64,000 bases of DNA from Anaerocolumna xylanovorans DSM 12503 (GTDB taxonomy: Bacteria > Bacillota > Clostridia > Lachnospirales > Lachnospiraceae): NCBI RefSeq assembly GCF_900143645.1, contig NZ_FRFD01000003.1, positions 496,001-560,000 of the forward strand. The letters run 5' to 3'. The notes beneath the pieces were generated by a model, which had not been told where the DNA came from, did no database searches, and was given only the letters and a program-made list of their open reading frames with translations. This document shows positions 26,056-34,609 of this stretch, piece after piece. The translations under genes and the position numbers were made by a program. Numbering within the stretch: position 1 is the first letter of the stretch; each line of letters starts with the position of its first letter.

Positions 26056-26910
26056 ATGGTTATTTTTATGTATAAAATATTGAAAAAGCAAGTGCTGAAC
26101 GAGACAGTGACTTTGATGGAAATAGATGCACCTATGGTTGCTAAAAAAGCAGAACCTGGTCAGTTTATCATCCTGCGGACGGATGAAAATGGGGAAAGAA
26201 TACCGTTAACCATAGCTGATTACAACCGTGAGAAAGGCACGGTAACCATTATCTTTCAGATTGTCGGAGCTACAACGGAAGCCCTGAACCAACTGGAGGA
26301 GGGAAATTGTCTTCATGACTTTGTCGGACCTCTTGGGAAGGCTACACAGACAGAAGGAAAGAAAAAGGTTGCTGTCGTCGGGGGAGGCGTAGGTTGTGCC
26401 ATTGCCTATCCGGTAGTAAAGAAATTCCATGAGCAGGGCACAGAAGTGCATACAATTGTTGGTTTCCGGAATAAAGACCTTGTTATTCTGGAAGATGAAT
26501 TCAAGGCCAATAGCAGCAGGATGTTTTTGATGTCTGACGACGGAAGCTGCGGAGAAAAGGGACTGGTAACGGATGCCTTAAAGAAACTGATTGAATCCGG
26601 AGAAAAATATGATGAGGTTATTACCATCGGTCCCCTTATAATGATGAAGTTCGTCAGCAAATTAACAAAGGAATACGGTATAAAGACAGTTGCCAGTATG
26701 AACCCGATTATGATTGACGGAACAGGTATGTGCGGCGGCTGCCGCCTAAGCGTGGGAGGCAAAACAAAGTTTGCCTGCGTGGATGGACCGGAATTTGATG
26801 CCCATGAGATAGATTTTGATGAAGCAATGGAAAGAGGTACTATGTACCGTTCCTTTGAACGCAAAGCCCATGAGGAAACCTGCAACCTGTTCAGTAAGGA
26901 GGTAAAGTAA
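26056..26910 (+). CDS. nfnA: NfnA: FAD/[2Fe-2S] subunit of ferredoxin-NAD(P)H transhydrogenase
   Basis: 284 residues, similar in layout to dihydroorotate dehydrogenase electron-transfer and sulfide dehydrogenase subunits. An FAD-binding barrel (RIPLTIADYNREKGTVTIIFQIVGATT), an NAD-binding half (VAVVGGGVGCAIAYPV) and a C-terminal [2Fe-2S] cysteine set (MCGGCRLSVGGKTKFACVDGPEF) are visible. With NfnB it bifurcates electrons: NADPH reduces both NAD+ and ferredoxin (or the reverse), linking the two cofactor pools. The start at 26056 follows AGGAAAGG; an ATG at 26068 is an alternative. Its stop abuts the nfnB start, so both are translated together. It lies between two rex genes, which fits redox control. 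Confidence 0.88.
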   Translation: MVIFMYKILKKQVLNETVTLMEIDAPMVAKKAEPGQFIILRTDENGERIPLTIADYNREKGTVTIIFQIVGATTEALNQLEEGNCLHDFVGPLGKATQTEGKKKVAVVGGGVGCAIAYPVVKKFHEQGTEVHTIVGFRNKDLVILEDEFKANSSRMFLMSDDGSCGEKGLVTDALKKLIESGEKYDEVITIGPLIMMKFVSKLTKEYGIKTVASMNPIMIDGTGMCGGCRLSVGGKTKFACVDGPEFDAHEIDFDEAMERGTMYRSFERKAHEETCNLFSKEVK

Positions 26911-28307
26911 TGGCTGTTAATATGTCTTTGTTGAAGAATGAGATGCCTGCACAAAGTGCAGAAGTAAGAAATAAGAATTTCCTTGAGGTTACTTTAGGAT
27001 ATACGAAAGAACAGGCAGTGGATGAGGCAAAGCGCTGTCTAAACTGCAAGAACCGCCCCTGTGTTACAGGATGTCCTGTACAGATCGATATTCCGGAGTT
27101 TATAAAAGAGGTTGCTGAGGGTAATTTTGAAGAGGCCTTTCAGGTTATCAGCCGTTCCAGTTCCCTGCCGGCCGTATGCGGAAGAGTATGTCCCCAGGAA
27201 TCTCAATGTGAAGCAAAATGTGTGAGGGGCATTAAGGGTGAACCTGTAGCAATCGGCAGACTGGAACGCTTTGTAGCCGATTACCACAATGCAAACAGTA
27301 AGACAAAAGTACAAAAACCCGTATCCAACGGTCATAAGGCTGCTGTAATAGGATCAGGGCCCTCCGGTCTTGCCTGTGCCGGAGACCTGGCACGTAAGGG
27401 CTATGAGGTCACTATATTTGAGGCTTTGCATCTTGCCGGAGGTGTTTTAGTATATGGAATTCCGGAATTCAGACTTCCCAAAGCCATTGTTCAAAAGGAG
27501 ATCAATGCGCTAAAGGATATGGGAGTTACAATACAAACCAATGTGGTAATCGGAAAAACCCTTTCTATTGATGAGCTGATGGAGGACTATGGTTTTGAAG
27601 CGGTCTTTGTCGGTTCCGGTGCCGGGCTGCCCAATTTTATGAATATTAAGGGTGAGAATTTAAAAGGTGTATATTCGGCAAATGAATTCCTTACCAGAAT
27701 CAATCTTATGAAGGCATATAAAGAGAATGCCATGACTCCGATTCAAAGGGGAAGTAAGGTCACAGTTGTAGGCGGAGGCAATGTGGCAATGGATGCAGCC
27801 AGGTGCGCAAAGCGTCTTGGAGCAGAAGTAAGTATCGTTTACCGCCGTACCGAGAAGGAATTACCGGCACGTCTGGAAGAAGTGGAGCATGCCAAGGAAG
27901 AAGGGATTCAATTTTCCTTCCTGACAAATCCCCTGGAAGTTAAGGGCAGCGAAGACGGATGGGTGAAGGGCCTTGTATGCCAGAAGATGGAACTTGGCGA
28001 ACCGGATGCATCGGGAAGACAAAGGCCGGTTGCGATACCGGGAAGTGAGTTCATCGTGGATGCGGATTGTGTAATCATATCCATCGGTACTTCTCCCAAT
28101 CCTCTGATTAAAGCTACCACAAAAGGGTTAGAGACCCAGAAATGGGGAGGTATCATTGCAGAAGAAGGAACCGGATTAACTTCCAGAACCGGAGTCTATG
28201 CAGGCGGAGATGCCGTAACCGGTGCAGCAACTGTTATTTTAGCTATGGGAGCCGGTAAAAATGCGGCAGCAGCCATTGATGAATATATTCTTGGCAAAGA
28301 GAAATAG
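26910..28307 (+). CDS. nfnB: NfnB: FAD/4Fe-4S subunit of transhydrogenase (GltA-like)
   Basis: 465 residues, related to the small subunit of glutamate synthase (often annotated gltA) but here paired with NfnA. N-terminal cysteine clusters CLNCKNRPCVTGCPVQIDIPEF and CGRVCPQESQCEAKCVRG hold two [4Fe-4S] centres; Rossmann folds follow (AVIGSGPSGLACAGDLA near 145; VTVVGGGNVAMDAARCA near 285), then the FAD-contact GVYAGGDAVTGAATVILAMGAGKNAA. Binds NADPH and FAD in the bifurcating complex. No large glutamate synthase subunit is nearby, which supports the Nfn reading over glutamate synthesis. Confidence 0.9.
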   Translation: MAVNMSLLKNEMPAQSAEVRNKNFLEVTLGYTKEQAVDEAKRCLNCKNRPCVTGCPVQIDIPEFIKEVAEGNFEEAFQVISRSSSLPAVCGRVCPQESQCEAKCVRGIKGEPVAIGRLERFVADYHNANSKTKVQKPVSNGHKAAVIGSGPSGLACAGDLARKGYEVTIFEALHLAGGVLVYGIPEFRLPKAIVQKEINALKDMGVTIQTNVVIGKTLSIDELMEDYGFEAVFVGSGAGLPNFMNIKGENLKGVYSANEFLTRINLMKAYKENAMTPIQRGSKVTVVGGGNVAMDAARCAKRLGAEVSIVYRRTEKELPARLEEVEHAKEEGIQFSFLTNPLEVKGSEDGWVKGLVCQKMELGEPDASGRQRPVAIPGSEFIVDADCVIISIGTSPNPLIKATTKGLETQKWGGIIAEEGTGLTSRTGVYAGGDAVTGAATVILAMGAGKNAAAAIDEYILGKEK

Positions 28308-28309
28308 AA

Positions 28310-28340
28310 AATTTGAAAAATGCAACGCATTTTTCAAATT
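28310..28340. terminator. Perfect hairpin between nfnB and rex-2
   Basis: AATTTGAAAAATGC (28310-28323) pairs perfectly with GCATTTTTCAAATT (28327-28340) around a three-base loop, two bases after the nfnB stop. The U-rich arm makes termination plausible, but an mRNA-stabilising role is possible because rex-2 follows closely. Confidence 0.65.
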
Positions 28341-28380
28341 AAGTATGCTGCTATCAGCGGCAGAATGAGAGGTATATACG

Positions 28381-29025
28381 TTGCAAAAAACAATATCCAT
28401 CCAGACTTTACGGCGTTTACCGGCTTATCTGCATTACCTTCGGGTACTTAAAGGCAGAGGAACTGCCAATGTATCGGCAACTATGATTGCCGGTGAGCTG
28501 AAGCTAAATGATGTTCAGGTAAGAAAGGATTTGGCAGTTGTCAGCGGCAGCGGCCGTCCGAAGACGGGGTATGAGATTGAGAAGCTGATTTCTGATATTG
28601 AGTGCTGTCTGGGCTGTGGAAATGCGGATACTGCAGTAATCATAGGAGCAGGGAAGCTTGGATGTGCTTTACTTACCTATAAAGGATTTTTGGAGTATGG
28701 GATTGATATTGTTGCTGCATTTGATATTGACCGGAATATCATTGATACTACAGTGAATGGAAAGCAGGTCTTTTCCGTGGAAAAGCTTCCTGCTTTCTGT
28801 TCCGAATTTAAGATAAATATCGGTATTATTACCGTTGGGGCAAATGATGCCCAGAAAGCCTGCAATATGCTTATAGAAAACGGGGTAACGGCAATATGGA
28901 ATTTTGCACCGGTGCATCTGGCAGTACCAAGCCATGTTCTGGTGCAGGATGAAAACCTGGGCAGTTCCCTTGCTATCTTATCAAAACATCTGGCGGTGAA
29001 GTCTGTATCCGATAAAAAGTCCTGA
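28381..29025 (+). CDS. rex: Rex-family redox-sensing repressor, paralogue 2
   Basis: 214 residues from a TTG start with GAGAGG 9-10 bases upstream. Winged helix VSATMIAGELKLNDVQVRKDLAVV, then a canonical NADH-binding fold: GAGKLGCALLTYKGF (GxGxxG and the Tyr-x-Gly-Phe motif) and IWNFAPVHLAVP near the C-terminus. This paralogue keeps the features lost in the other Rex, so it is the better candidate for the true NADH sensor acting on the adh operator. The gene converges on a PucR gene with only six bases between stops. Confidence 0.9.
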   Translation: MQKTISIQTLRRLPAYLHYLRVLKGRGTANVSATMIAGELKLNDVQVRKDLAVVSGSGRPKTGYEIEKLISDIECCLGCGNADTAVIIGAGKLGCALLTYKGFLEYGIDIVAAFDIDRNIIDTTVNGKQVFSVEKLPAFCSEFKINIGIITVGANDAQKACNMLIENGVTAIWNFAPVHLAVPSHVLVQDENLGSSLAILSKHLAVKSVSDKKS

Positions 29026-29031
29026 CAAAAG

Positions 29032-30561
29032 CTACTCCCATTCCAGGCTTGTATTCAGCTCGTTATACCGGTCTATGAGGAAGGAAAGCCTTAGGAGGAA
29101 AAGGGTATTAATATCGATGAGGTCAATATTGCATATTTCAGTGATACGGTCTAAGCGGTAAACCAGTGAATTCCGGTGAATAAAGAGACTTTCGGAAGTC
29201 AATTTAATATTGCAGCCCTTTTCAATATAGACACACAGGGTTTTATACAGCTTAGAGTTGTTTTCATGGTCATACTGCCTAAGAGCTGCCAGTGCCGGAT
29301 GGCAGTAACGGCCTAAATTTTCGGGATTCTTTACTTGTGAGAGTAAATCAAAAAACTGATAATCCTGATAAAAGCACAGCATTTCATCGGTTTTTAATTT
29401 CTGTCCCAGCTCTAAGGCTGCATAGGCCTGGTCAAAATGGCTTACAAAGCCTTCAATGTTCGTAAAGGAGTGGCTGATTCCGATTTTTACATATTCCTTT
29501 TTAGAAAAGTCTGCTAATATTTCTGATAGCTCTGCCGTTATATCAGAATCTTTCTCCAGGGGAATTACTGCAGCCATACCGTTTTTGTGGTAAGTAACAT
29601 GAGTACCGGGGATTCTTAGTTTTAGATTCTTGCAGGTATTGTTTTTCAGATACTGCTGGCCCAGATATCTTGTAGGGCGAAGAAAAAGCACCAGCATTTT
29701 TGAAGGAAAATGAAGCTCCGTAAGGCGGGGAGTAATATCCTTTACAGGTGCGCCAATCAGCATATCATACAATAATTCATTATAACGGCTGTTTTCTTCA
29801 AATAACTCTGGCGTATAGTAAGCGATGGTATAGCTGATGACATGGCTTATGGTGCTTAACATTTCAAAGTGGGAGGGCAGGATATGGTTTTCCCCTTCAA
29901 TCATCAAAAGGAACCCAATCTGTACCTTGTTATGAAAGACCTTGCTGCTCAATTTGCGGTAGGGGGACTGGCTGCAGGTTACTTCTACGGCAGCTGTAGT
30001 CTGGGAAGCGTTTCTTATGGAGTTTAGTTCTTTTACTCCGCTTATGAACTCATAACAGCAATATCCCTGGACAGTATTTTCTTTCCAAAGAGGGTCCAGG
30101 ACAGGGATTGACACAGAGCTGGCGATGATTTTAAAGTTCATGTCACAAAAGACAAGAAAATTCCCAAGTCTTACAGAAGCGGCATCTATAACAGCCTCAA
30201 TGCTGCGGGTTTCATTTGCCAGAGCAGTAAGCTCTTCAAAAATTCCTTCGCTGCGGGTTGTTTCAATTAAGGTTTTTGCTGTATTGAATATGGAAAAGAG
30301 AGAATCCTCTGTTACCAAAGCAGCATTGCCTGTGCCCATTACAGGAGTGTCTCTTGAATCCGTGCGGGCAAGAATGCATTGTGATGGAATGACAGCATTT
30401 CTTGTTTGTTTATCATAACCAAAATAAAGGGTATTCTTAAGAGCATTGTCATGTTTGTTATCAATCAAAGCGACGTCTTGTATTTCAATGTCTTCTCCCT
30501 GAGATAGGATATCTATCGTATATTCTTCTGCGATTTTCCCTATCAGTTTTTCAAATGTCAT
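29032..30561 (-). CDS. PucR/CdaR-type transcriptional regulator
   Basis: 509 residues from the ATG at 30561, preferred because GAGG lies six bases upstream; longer forms starting at 30573 or 30597 are possible. N-terminal half contains a GAF-like sensor part; the C-terminal 60 residues carry the PucR helix-turn-helix (LYKTLCVYIEKGCNIKLTSESLFIHRNSLVYRLDRI). Such regulators control use of purines, sugar acids, amino acids or other organic substrates. Divergent from the OYE-decarboxylase fusion and SDR genes, it is very likely their regulator, through the inverted repeat in the shared promoter region. Confidence 0.88.
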   Translation of the reverse strand: MTFEKLIGKIAEEYTIDILSQGEDIEIQDVALIDNKHDNALKNTLYFGYDKQTRNAVIPSQCILARTDSRDTPVMGTGNAALVTEDSLFSIFNTAKTLIETTRSEGIFEELTALANETRSIEAVIDAASVRLGNFLVFCDMNFKIIASSVSIPVLDPLWKENTVQGYCCYEFISGVKELNSIRNASQTTAAVEVTCSQSPYRKLSSKVFHNKVQIGFLLMIEGENHILPSHFEMLSTISHVISYTIAYYTPELFEENSRYNELLYDMLIGAPVKDITPRLTELHFPSKMLVLFLRPTRYLGQQYLKNNTCKNLKLRIPGTHVTYHKNGMAAVIPLEKDSDITAELSEILADFSKKEYVKIGISHSFTNIEGFVSHFDQAYAALELGQKLKTDEMLCFYQDYQFFDLLSQVKNPENLGRYCHPALAALRQYDHENNSKLYKTLCVYIEKGCNIKLTSESLFIHRNSLVYRLDRITEICNIDLIDINTLFLLRLSFLIDRYNELNTSLEWE

Positions 30562-30644
30562 AGTTTGCCTCATTTCTGAATTTAAGAATAATGTCATAAT
30601 TCTATTTTAGTGCATGATAAACAAATTGTCAAAGTTTTATCATT

Positions 30645-30684
30645 CATGATACACGTTGTGAAATGATTCTGTATCATGTATTCT
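30645..30684 (+). promoter_or_regulatory. Promoter and inverted-repeat operator of the OYE fusion gene
   Basis: TTGTGA (30656-30661), 17 bases, TATTCT (30679-30684) is the likely promoter. CATGATACA (30645-30653) and TGTATCATG (30670-30678) are perfect 9-bp inverted arms that bracket the -35 box and abut the -10 box. A third near-copy, CATGATAAACA, lies at 30613-30623 nearer the PucR gene. Likely PucR sites. Confidence 0.6.
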
Positions 30685-30734
30685 TATAACATCAGCAATG
30701 TTAATTTTTTAACAACAACAGGTGGAGGTAAAGA

Positions 30735-33548
30735 ATGTATAACAAATTATTTGAAGCGGGAAGTATTGGGAAAGTAACAATAAAAAACCGCCTGGTCATG
30801 TCTCCTATGGGCTGCGGCCTGGCTAATCTTGACGGAACACCCTCGGAGGATATGATTGCCTTTTATGAGGCAAGAGCAATTGGCGGTGCAGGACTCATCA
30901 TACCTGAGATTACCCGTATCAATGATGTCAACGGAGCAGGGCTTTTAAGGCAGTTGTCCGTCACAAAGGACAGGCATATTGAACCCCTCTCTAAGCTGGC
31001 AGAAGCAGTCCATAAGCATGGCAGCAAGATATTTATACAGCTGCATCATCCGGGAAGGGAGACAGTATCCGCTCTTCTTGGCGGGCAGCCGGTAGTTGCA
31101 CCCTCTGCGATTCCCTGTAAGTTATTGAATCAGGAAACCCGCGCCCTGACGGCAGAGGAAATCAAGCAATTGATTAAACAATACATTGATGGTGCCGTAA
31201 GAGTACAAAAAGCAGGCTGTGACGGGGTGGAATTGCATGCAGCCCACGGATATCTGCTGCATCAGTTTTTATCTCCCTATACGAATAAGAGGGAAGATGA
31301 ATACGGCGGAAGCTTTGAAAATCGTTTAAGGATGCTTATGGAAATTATTAAAGGCATCCGTAAAGAGTGCGGACCTGATTTTCCTATAGGGGTTCGTTTA
31401 AGCATTGAAGAATTTCTTGACAAGACAGGAGTAACCGAAGAATATATCCATGTTCAGGACGGTGTGAAAATTGCCATGGCACTGGAGCAGGCAGGCATTG
31501 ATTTTATTGATCCCAGCTGCGGCTTATATGAAACCGGAATGACTTGTATTGAGCCGATTTCCTTCCCGCAGGGGTGGAGGCGTGATATGCTTTTGGCAGT
31601 TAAAAGCCATGTGAAGATTCCTGTAATCGGTGTTTCTGTAATAAGAGAGCCTGCTGCTGCAGAGAAGTTTTTGGAAGACGGGGTAGTTGACTTTATTTCC
31701 ATGGGACGTTCCTGGAATGCAGATGAAGAATGGGGCAAAAAAGTACAGGAAGGAAGAGAGAAAGAATTACGCAAATGTATTTCCTGCCTGCGCTGCTTTG
31801 AGAGCTTAAACGAGTATAATGCTGCCGGACTGCCTCCCGAATGTGCCTTGAACCCGAGATATGCAAGGGAACGCAAATACGGAAATCTGGTTCGCGACAC
31901 CAAGGGACACAGGGCAGTTGTTGTAGGCGCCGGTCCTGCCGGAATGAGTGCCGCACAGACACTGGCGCTTCGCGGTGTAAAGGTAACTCTTATCGACAGG
32001 CAGAGTGAGCTTGGGGGAACTGTCAATCTGGCAAAGAAGCCTCCCTTAAAGGAACGCATGCAGTGGATAGCAGATTACTACAGCAATGAATTCAAGCGGC
32101 TTGGAGTAGAAGTTTTGTTAAATACAGAAGCAAGTGCAGACAGCATTATGGCTTATAAACCTGATGCAGTGCTTCTTGCTACAGGTTCTGCTTCGATTAT
32201 ACCTGAAAAGATTCCGGGGGTTGACGGTGAAAGCATATATACGGTTGAGGAAGTATTGTCAGGAAAAGCAGCATTAAAAGACAAAAAGGTTGCGGTTATC
32301 GGTGCAGGACTTACAGGACTTGAAACAGCGGAATTTTTGTGCGAAGAAGGAAACCAGGTTACGGTTATTGATATGCTTGATAAACCGGCACCCAATGCAA
32401 ACCATACCAATGTAGCCGATGTTTGCGGACGCTTGGCAAAAGCAGGTGTAAAATATCTGTTAGGACATTCCTTAAAAGAAATTCAGACAGACTCTGTTGT
32501 ATTGGAAGATTTAGAAAATCATGAAGAAGTAAAGACTTTAGCAGATGCAGTAGTTCTTTCTCTTGGTTTTAGACCGGATAGGTCTCTGGTTTCTGAATTA
32601 GCGGCAGAGGGTGTTAAGGTGGAGCTGATTGGAAGTGCCATAAAAGACGGAACTATTGCACCGGCAAGCCGCACCGGTTATGAGGCAGGATGTAAGTTGT
32701 TTAAGGAAGAAGAAAAGACGGCGAGCTTTAAGGTTCCCAAAGAAAGCATACCGAATTTTGGTAAGGTATCTCTTATGGATAACCAGGAAGGTATTTATAT
32801 CAGCTATCTGACCGATCCCGCAGCTGTTGCAAGGATACTCCCGCCGCCTCTTAAACCATTTTTCATGCCAGTGGTTACCCTGTCTGTCTGCCATGTAAAT
32901 AATCCTACCTTTGCGGATGATTACTATGAAGCAATCCTTGGTGTCTATGCAACCTATGGCAAGTCACTTGGCCTGTATACCATGGGGCTGGTACTTGGCG
33001 GACCGGGAGCTGAAATGGCGGTACAGTGCGGCCGTGATAACGGAAGTATTCCCAAGAAACTGGGAGCGGAATTTGTCATCCGAAGAAACGGTGATACGGT
33101 AACAGCCGGAGTAACCAGAAGAGGCACACAACTTGTGGAAGCAACTCTTAAATTAGGAGAATACAACAGCCCTATGACAGCAGCTCTTTATCAATTCCCG
33201 GCAGCAGGAAAGCAGACCTTTGGAGGCGGTTTCTATTTCCACTTTGACCGCGAACCGGATGAAAATGGAGTATCCCATTTCATGAATGGAGCCCTGCTTA
33301 TGAACCAGTGCGAATATAATTACCAGTCCTGGGAACCGGGCTTTGTGTCATTGGATTTAAAGTCCAGTATAGATGACCCTTGGGCAGAGCTTCCGATCAA
33401 TACTATAATTGGAGGGGCTTATTCTAAAAACAGCTTGTTAGTGCATAAATTAAATTTGGTGGAAAAGCTGGAGGCCGATGAGGTGATTCCTTATTTATTA
33501 ACCGGACGCTATGACCGTACAGCATTTATGGAAACCGGACGCATTTAA
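30735..33548 (+). CDS. Fusion: old-yellow-enzyme/FAD reductase (BaiCD/FadH-like) + acetoacetate-decarboxylase-like domain
   Basis: 937 residues. Residues 1-335: FMN barrel of the NADH:flavin oxidoreductase type (HAAHGYLLHQFLSPYTNKR, EYGGSFENRLRM). Residues 348-375: Fe-S cysteines CISCLRC...C, in the C-x2-C-x2-C arrangement of trimethylamine dehydrogenase rather than C-x2-C-x3-C of FadH. Residues 390-660: FAD and NAD(P) Rossmann folds (VVVGAGPAGMSAAQTLA; VAVIGAGLTGLETAEFL). Residues about 669-937: an acetoacetate-decarboxylase-like domain with the family's SIPKKLG motif, whose lysine (about 774) would form the Schiff base. The reading frame is unbroken across the join. The first part should reduce a C=C bond of an enoate or enone; the second may decarboxylate or hydrate/aldol-cleave a keto acid product. 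AGGTGGAGG precedes the ATG. The pairing in one chain is unusual. Confidence 0.87.
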   Translation: MYNKLFEAGSIGKVTIKNRLVMSPMGCGLANLDGTPSEDMIAFYEARAIGGAGLIIPEITRINDVNGAGLLRQLSVTKDRHIEPLSKLAEAVHKHGSKIFIQLHHPGRETVSALLGGQPVVAPSAIPCKLLNQETRALTAEEIKQLIKQYIDGAVRVQKAGCDGVELHAAHGYLLHQFLSPYTNKREDEYGGSFENRLRMLMEIIKGIRKECGPDFPIGVRLSIEEFLDKTGVTEEYIHVQDGVKIAMALEQAGIDFIDPSCGLYETGMTCIEPISFPQGWRRDMLLAVKSHVKIPVIGVSVIREPAAAEKFLEDGVVDFISMGRSWNADEEWGKKVQEGREKELRKCISCLRCFESLNEYNAAGLPPECALNPRYARERKYGNLVRDTKGHRAVVVGAGPAGMSAAQTLALRGVKVTLIDRQSELGGTVNLAKKPPLKERMQWIADYYSNEFKRLGVEVLLNTEASADSIMAYKPDAVLLATGSASIIPEKIPGVDGESIYTVEEVLSGKAALKDKKVAVIGAGLTGLETAEFLCEEGNQVTVIDMLDKPAPNANHTNVADVCGRLAKAGVKYLLGHSLKEIQTDSVVLEDLENHEEVKTLADAVVLSLGFRPDRSLVSELAAEGVKVELIGSAIKDGTIAPASRTGYEAGCKLFKEEEKTASFKVPKESIPNFGKVSLMDNQEGIYISYLTDPAAVARILPPPLKPFFMPVVTLSVCHVNNPTFADDYYEAILGVYATYGKSLGLYTMGLVLGGPGAEMAVQCGRDNGSIPKKLGAEFVIRRNGDTVTAGVTRRGTQLVEATLKLGEYNSPMTAALYQFPAAGKQTFGGGFYFHFDREPDENGVSHFMNGALLMNQCEYNYQSWEPGFVSLDLKSSIDDPWAELPINTIIGGAYSKNSLLVHKLNLVEKLEADEVIPYLLTGRYDRTAFMETGRI

Positions 33549-33582
33549 TTAAAAAAGTAAAAAAGAAAGGATGAATAGTAAA

Positions 33583-34359
33583 ATGGAGAATTTATTTGAT
33601 TTAACAGGAAAAGTAGCAGTAGTAACAGGAGCAAGTTCAGGGATTGGAGCAGACGCCGCACTTGCCTATGCAAAGGCAGGAGCAGACGTAGCCCTGTTAG
33701 CAAGACGTTTGGAAAAACTTAATGAAGTAAAGGCAGCTATTGAGAGTACAGGACGCAAGGCCATTGCTGTAGTGTGTGATGTTACAAAAGAGGAAAGTGT
33801 AAAGGCGGCAATGGAAACAGTGTTAAGTACCTTTGGACATATTGATATCTTATTGAATAATGCAGGTATTGCCGTCCGCGGAGGTGTCGACAGCATGTCA
33901 GAGGAAGATTGGAACAAGTCCTTTGATATCAATGTTAAGGGCATCTTTTTAACCAGCAAATATGTGGTTCCCCATATGAAAGAAAGAGGCTATGGAAAGA
34001 TTGTAAACATTGCCTCTGTCAATGCAGTAGTTGCTGATAAACATGATACGTTTATCAGACATTCCTATAATGCCTCCAAATCAGCCGTTCTTGGGCTCAC
34101 GAAAGGAATGGCAGCATCCTATGCAAAACATGGCATTACCGTTAATGCAATCGGACCTGCACTTTTTGAATCGGAGATGACAGCAGAAACTTTATTCAAA
34201 TCAGAGCAGTTCCTAAATGCCTATAATGCTGCGAACCCTGCAGGCCGTCCGGGAAATAAAGGAGAATTAAACGGTACGATCCTTTATCTTTCCTGCGATA
34301 CTTCCAGCTATGTGCAAGGCCAGTTTATCATTGTAGACGGCGGCGGTGCCCTGGTATAG
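33583..34359 (+). CDS. Short-chain dehydrogenase/reductase
   Basis: 258 residues from the ATG at 33583, where the SDR fold normally begins (MENLFDLTGKVAVVTG); an ATG at 33571 directly abuts the AAAGG site and is less likely. Motifs: TGASSGIG cofactor loop, NNAG, catalytic Ser in NIASVNA and Tyr-x-x-x-Lys in YNASK. It interconverts a keto and a hydroxyl group using NAD(P)H. Only 34 bases after the OYE-decarboxylase fusion and in the same direction, so it probably acts on the same substrate; gluconate-5-dehydrogenase-like and hydroxysteroid-dehydrogenase-like members are both similar, and the substrate is not decided. Confidence 0.9.
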   Translation: MENLFDLTGKVAVVTGASSGIGADAALAYAKAGADVALLARRLEKLNEVKAAIESTGRKAIAVVCDVTKEESVKAAMETVLSTFGHIDILLNNAGIAVRGGVDSMSEEDWNKSFDINVKGIFLTSKYVVPHMKERGYGKIVNIASVNAVVADKHDTFIRHSYNASKSAVLGLTKGMAASYAKHGITVNAIGPALFESEMTAETLFKSEQFLNAYNAANPAGRPGNKGELNGTILYLSCDTSSYVQGQFIIVDGGGALV

Positions 34360-34397
34360 AACCTGATATAGTAAAATCACTCTTTTAATAATTTTTT

Positions 34398-34444
34398 AAA
34401 CACGTTCAATGCAGAGGCAGTACCTGGCGTTGGACGTGTTTTGC
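34398..34444 (+). terminator. Terminator after the SDR gene
   Basis: AAACACGTTCAA (34398-34409) pairs with TTGGACGTGTTT (34430-34441, one G-U pair), followed by TTG. Ends the fusion-SDR operon. Confidence 0.75.
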
Positions 34445-34502
34445 TGTGTTAAATATGTTAGAAAGTATTGACTTTATATTTTTAAAGGAATAAAATAATT
34501 AA

Positions 34503-34521
34503 AAATTGGTGTTACCAATTT
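34503..34521. promoter_or_regulatory. PdhR/FadR-type (GntR) operator upstream of lrgA
   Basis: AAATTGGTGTTACCAATTT is a perfect inverted repeat (8-bp arms, 3-base centre) and fits the FadR-subgroup core TnGTnnnACnA and the PdhR form ATTGGTnnnACCAAT exactly. The gene for a FadR-type regulator is the last gene of the operon that follows. Confidence 0.65.
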
Positions 34522-34609
34522 GAGTTTGATTTTAGTATTACATAAATAATCAATATCATACCGGAAAGGATAAAATCGAGAACTTCGACGACGGGCAAAA
34601 GATACTATT

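Noticed and set aside
26406..26954. 182-codon minus-strand open frame over nfnA
   Set aside because: Shadow of nfnA, whose FAD, NAD and 2Fe-2S motifs are intact on the plus strand.
26910..28307. Glutamate synthase small subunit
   Set aside because: No large glutamate synthase subunit is nearby and the gene is fused in translation to an NfnA-type partner, which fits the bifurcating transhydrogenase better.
31454..32059. 201-codon open frame on the minus strand inside the OYE fusion gene
   Set aside because: Antisense to a gene with clear FMN/Fe-S/FAD motifs; no ribosome site and no family resemblance.
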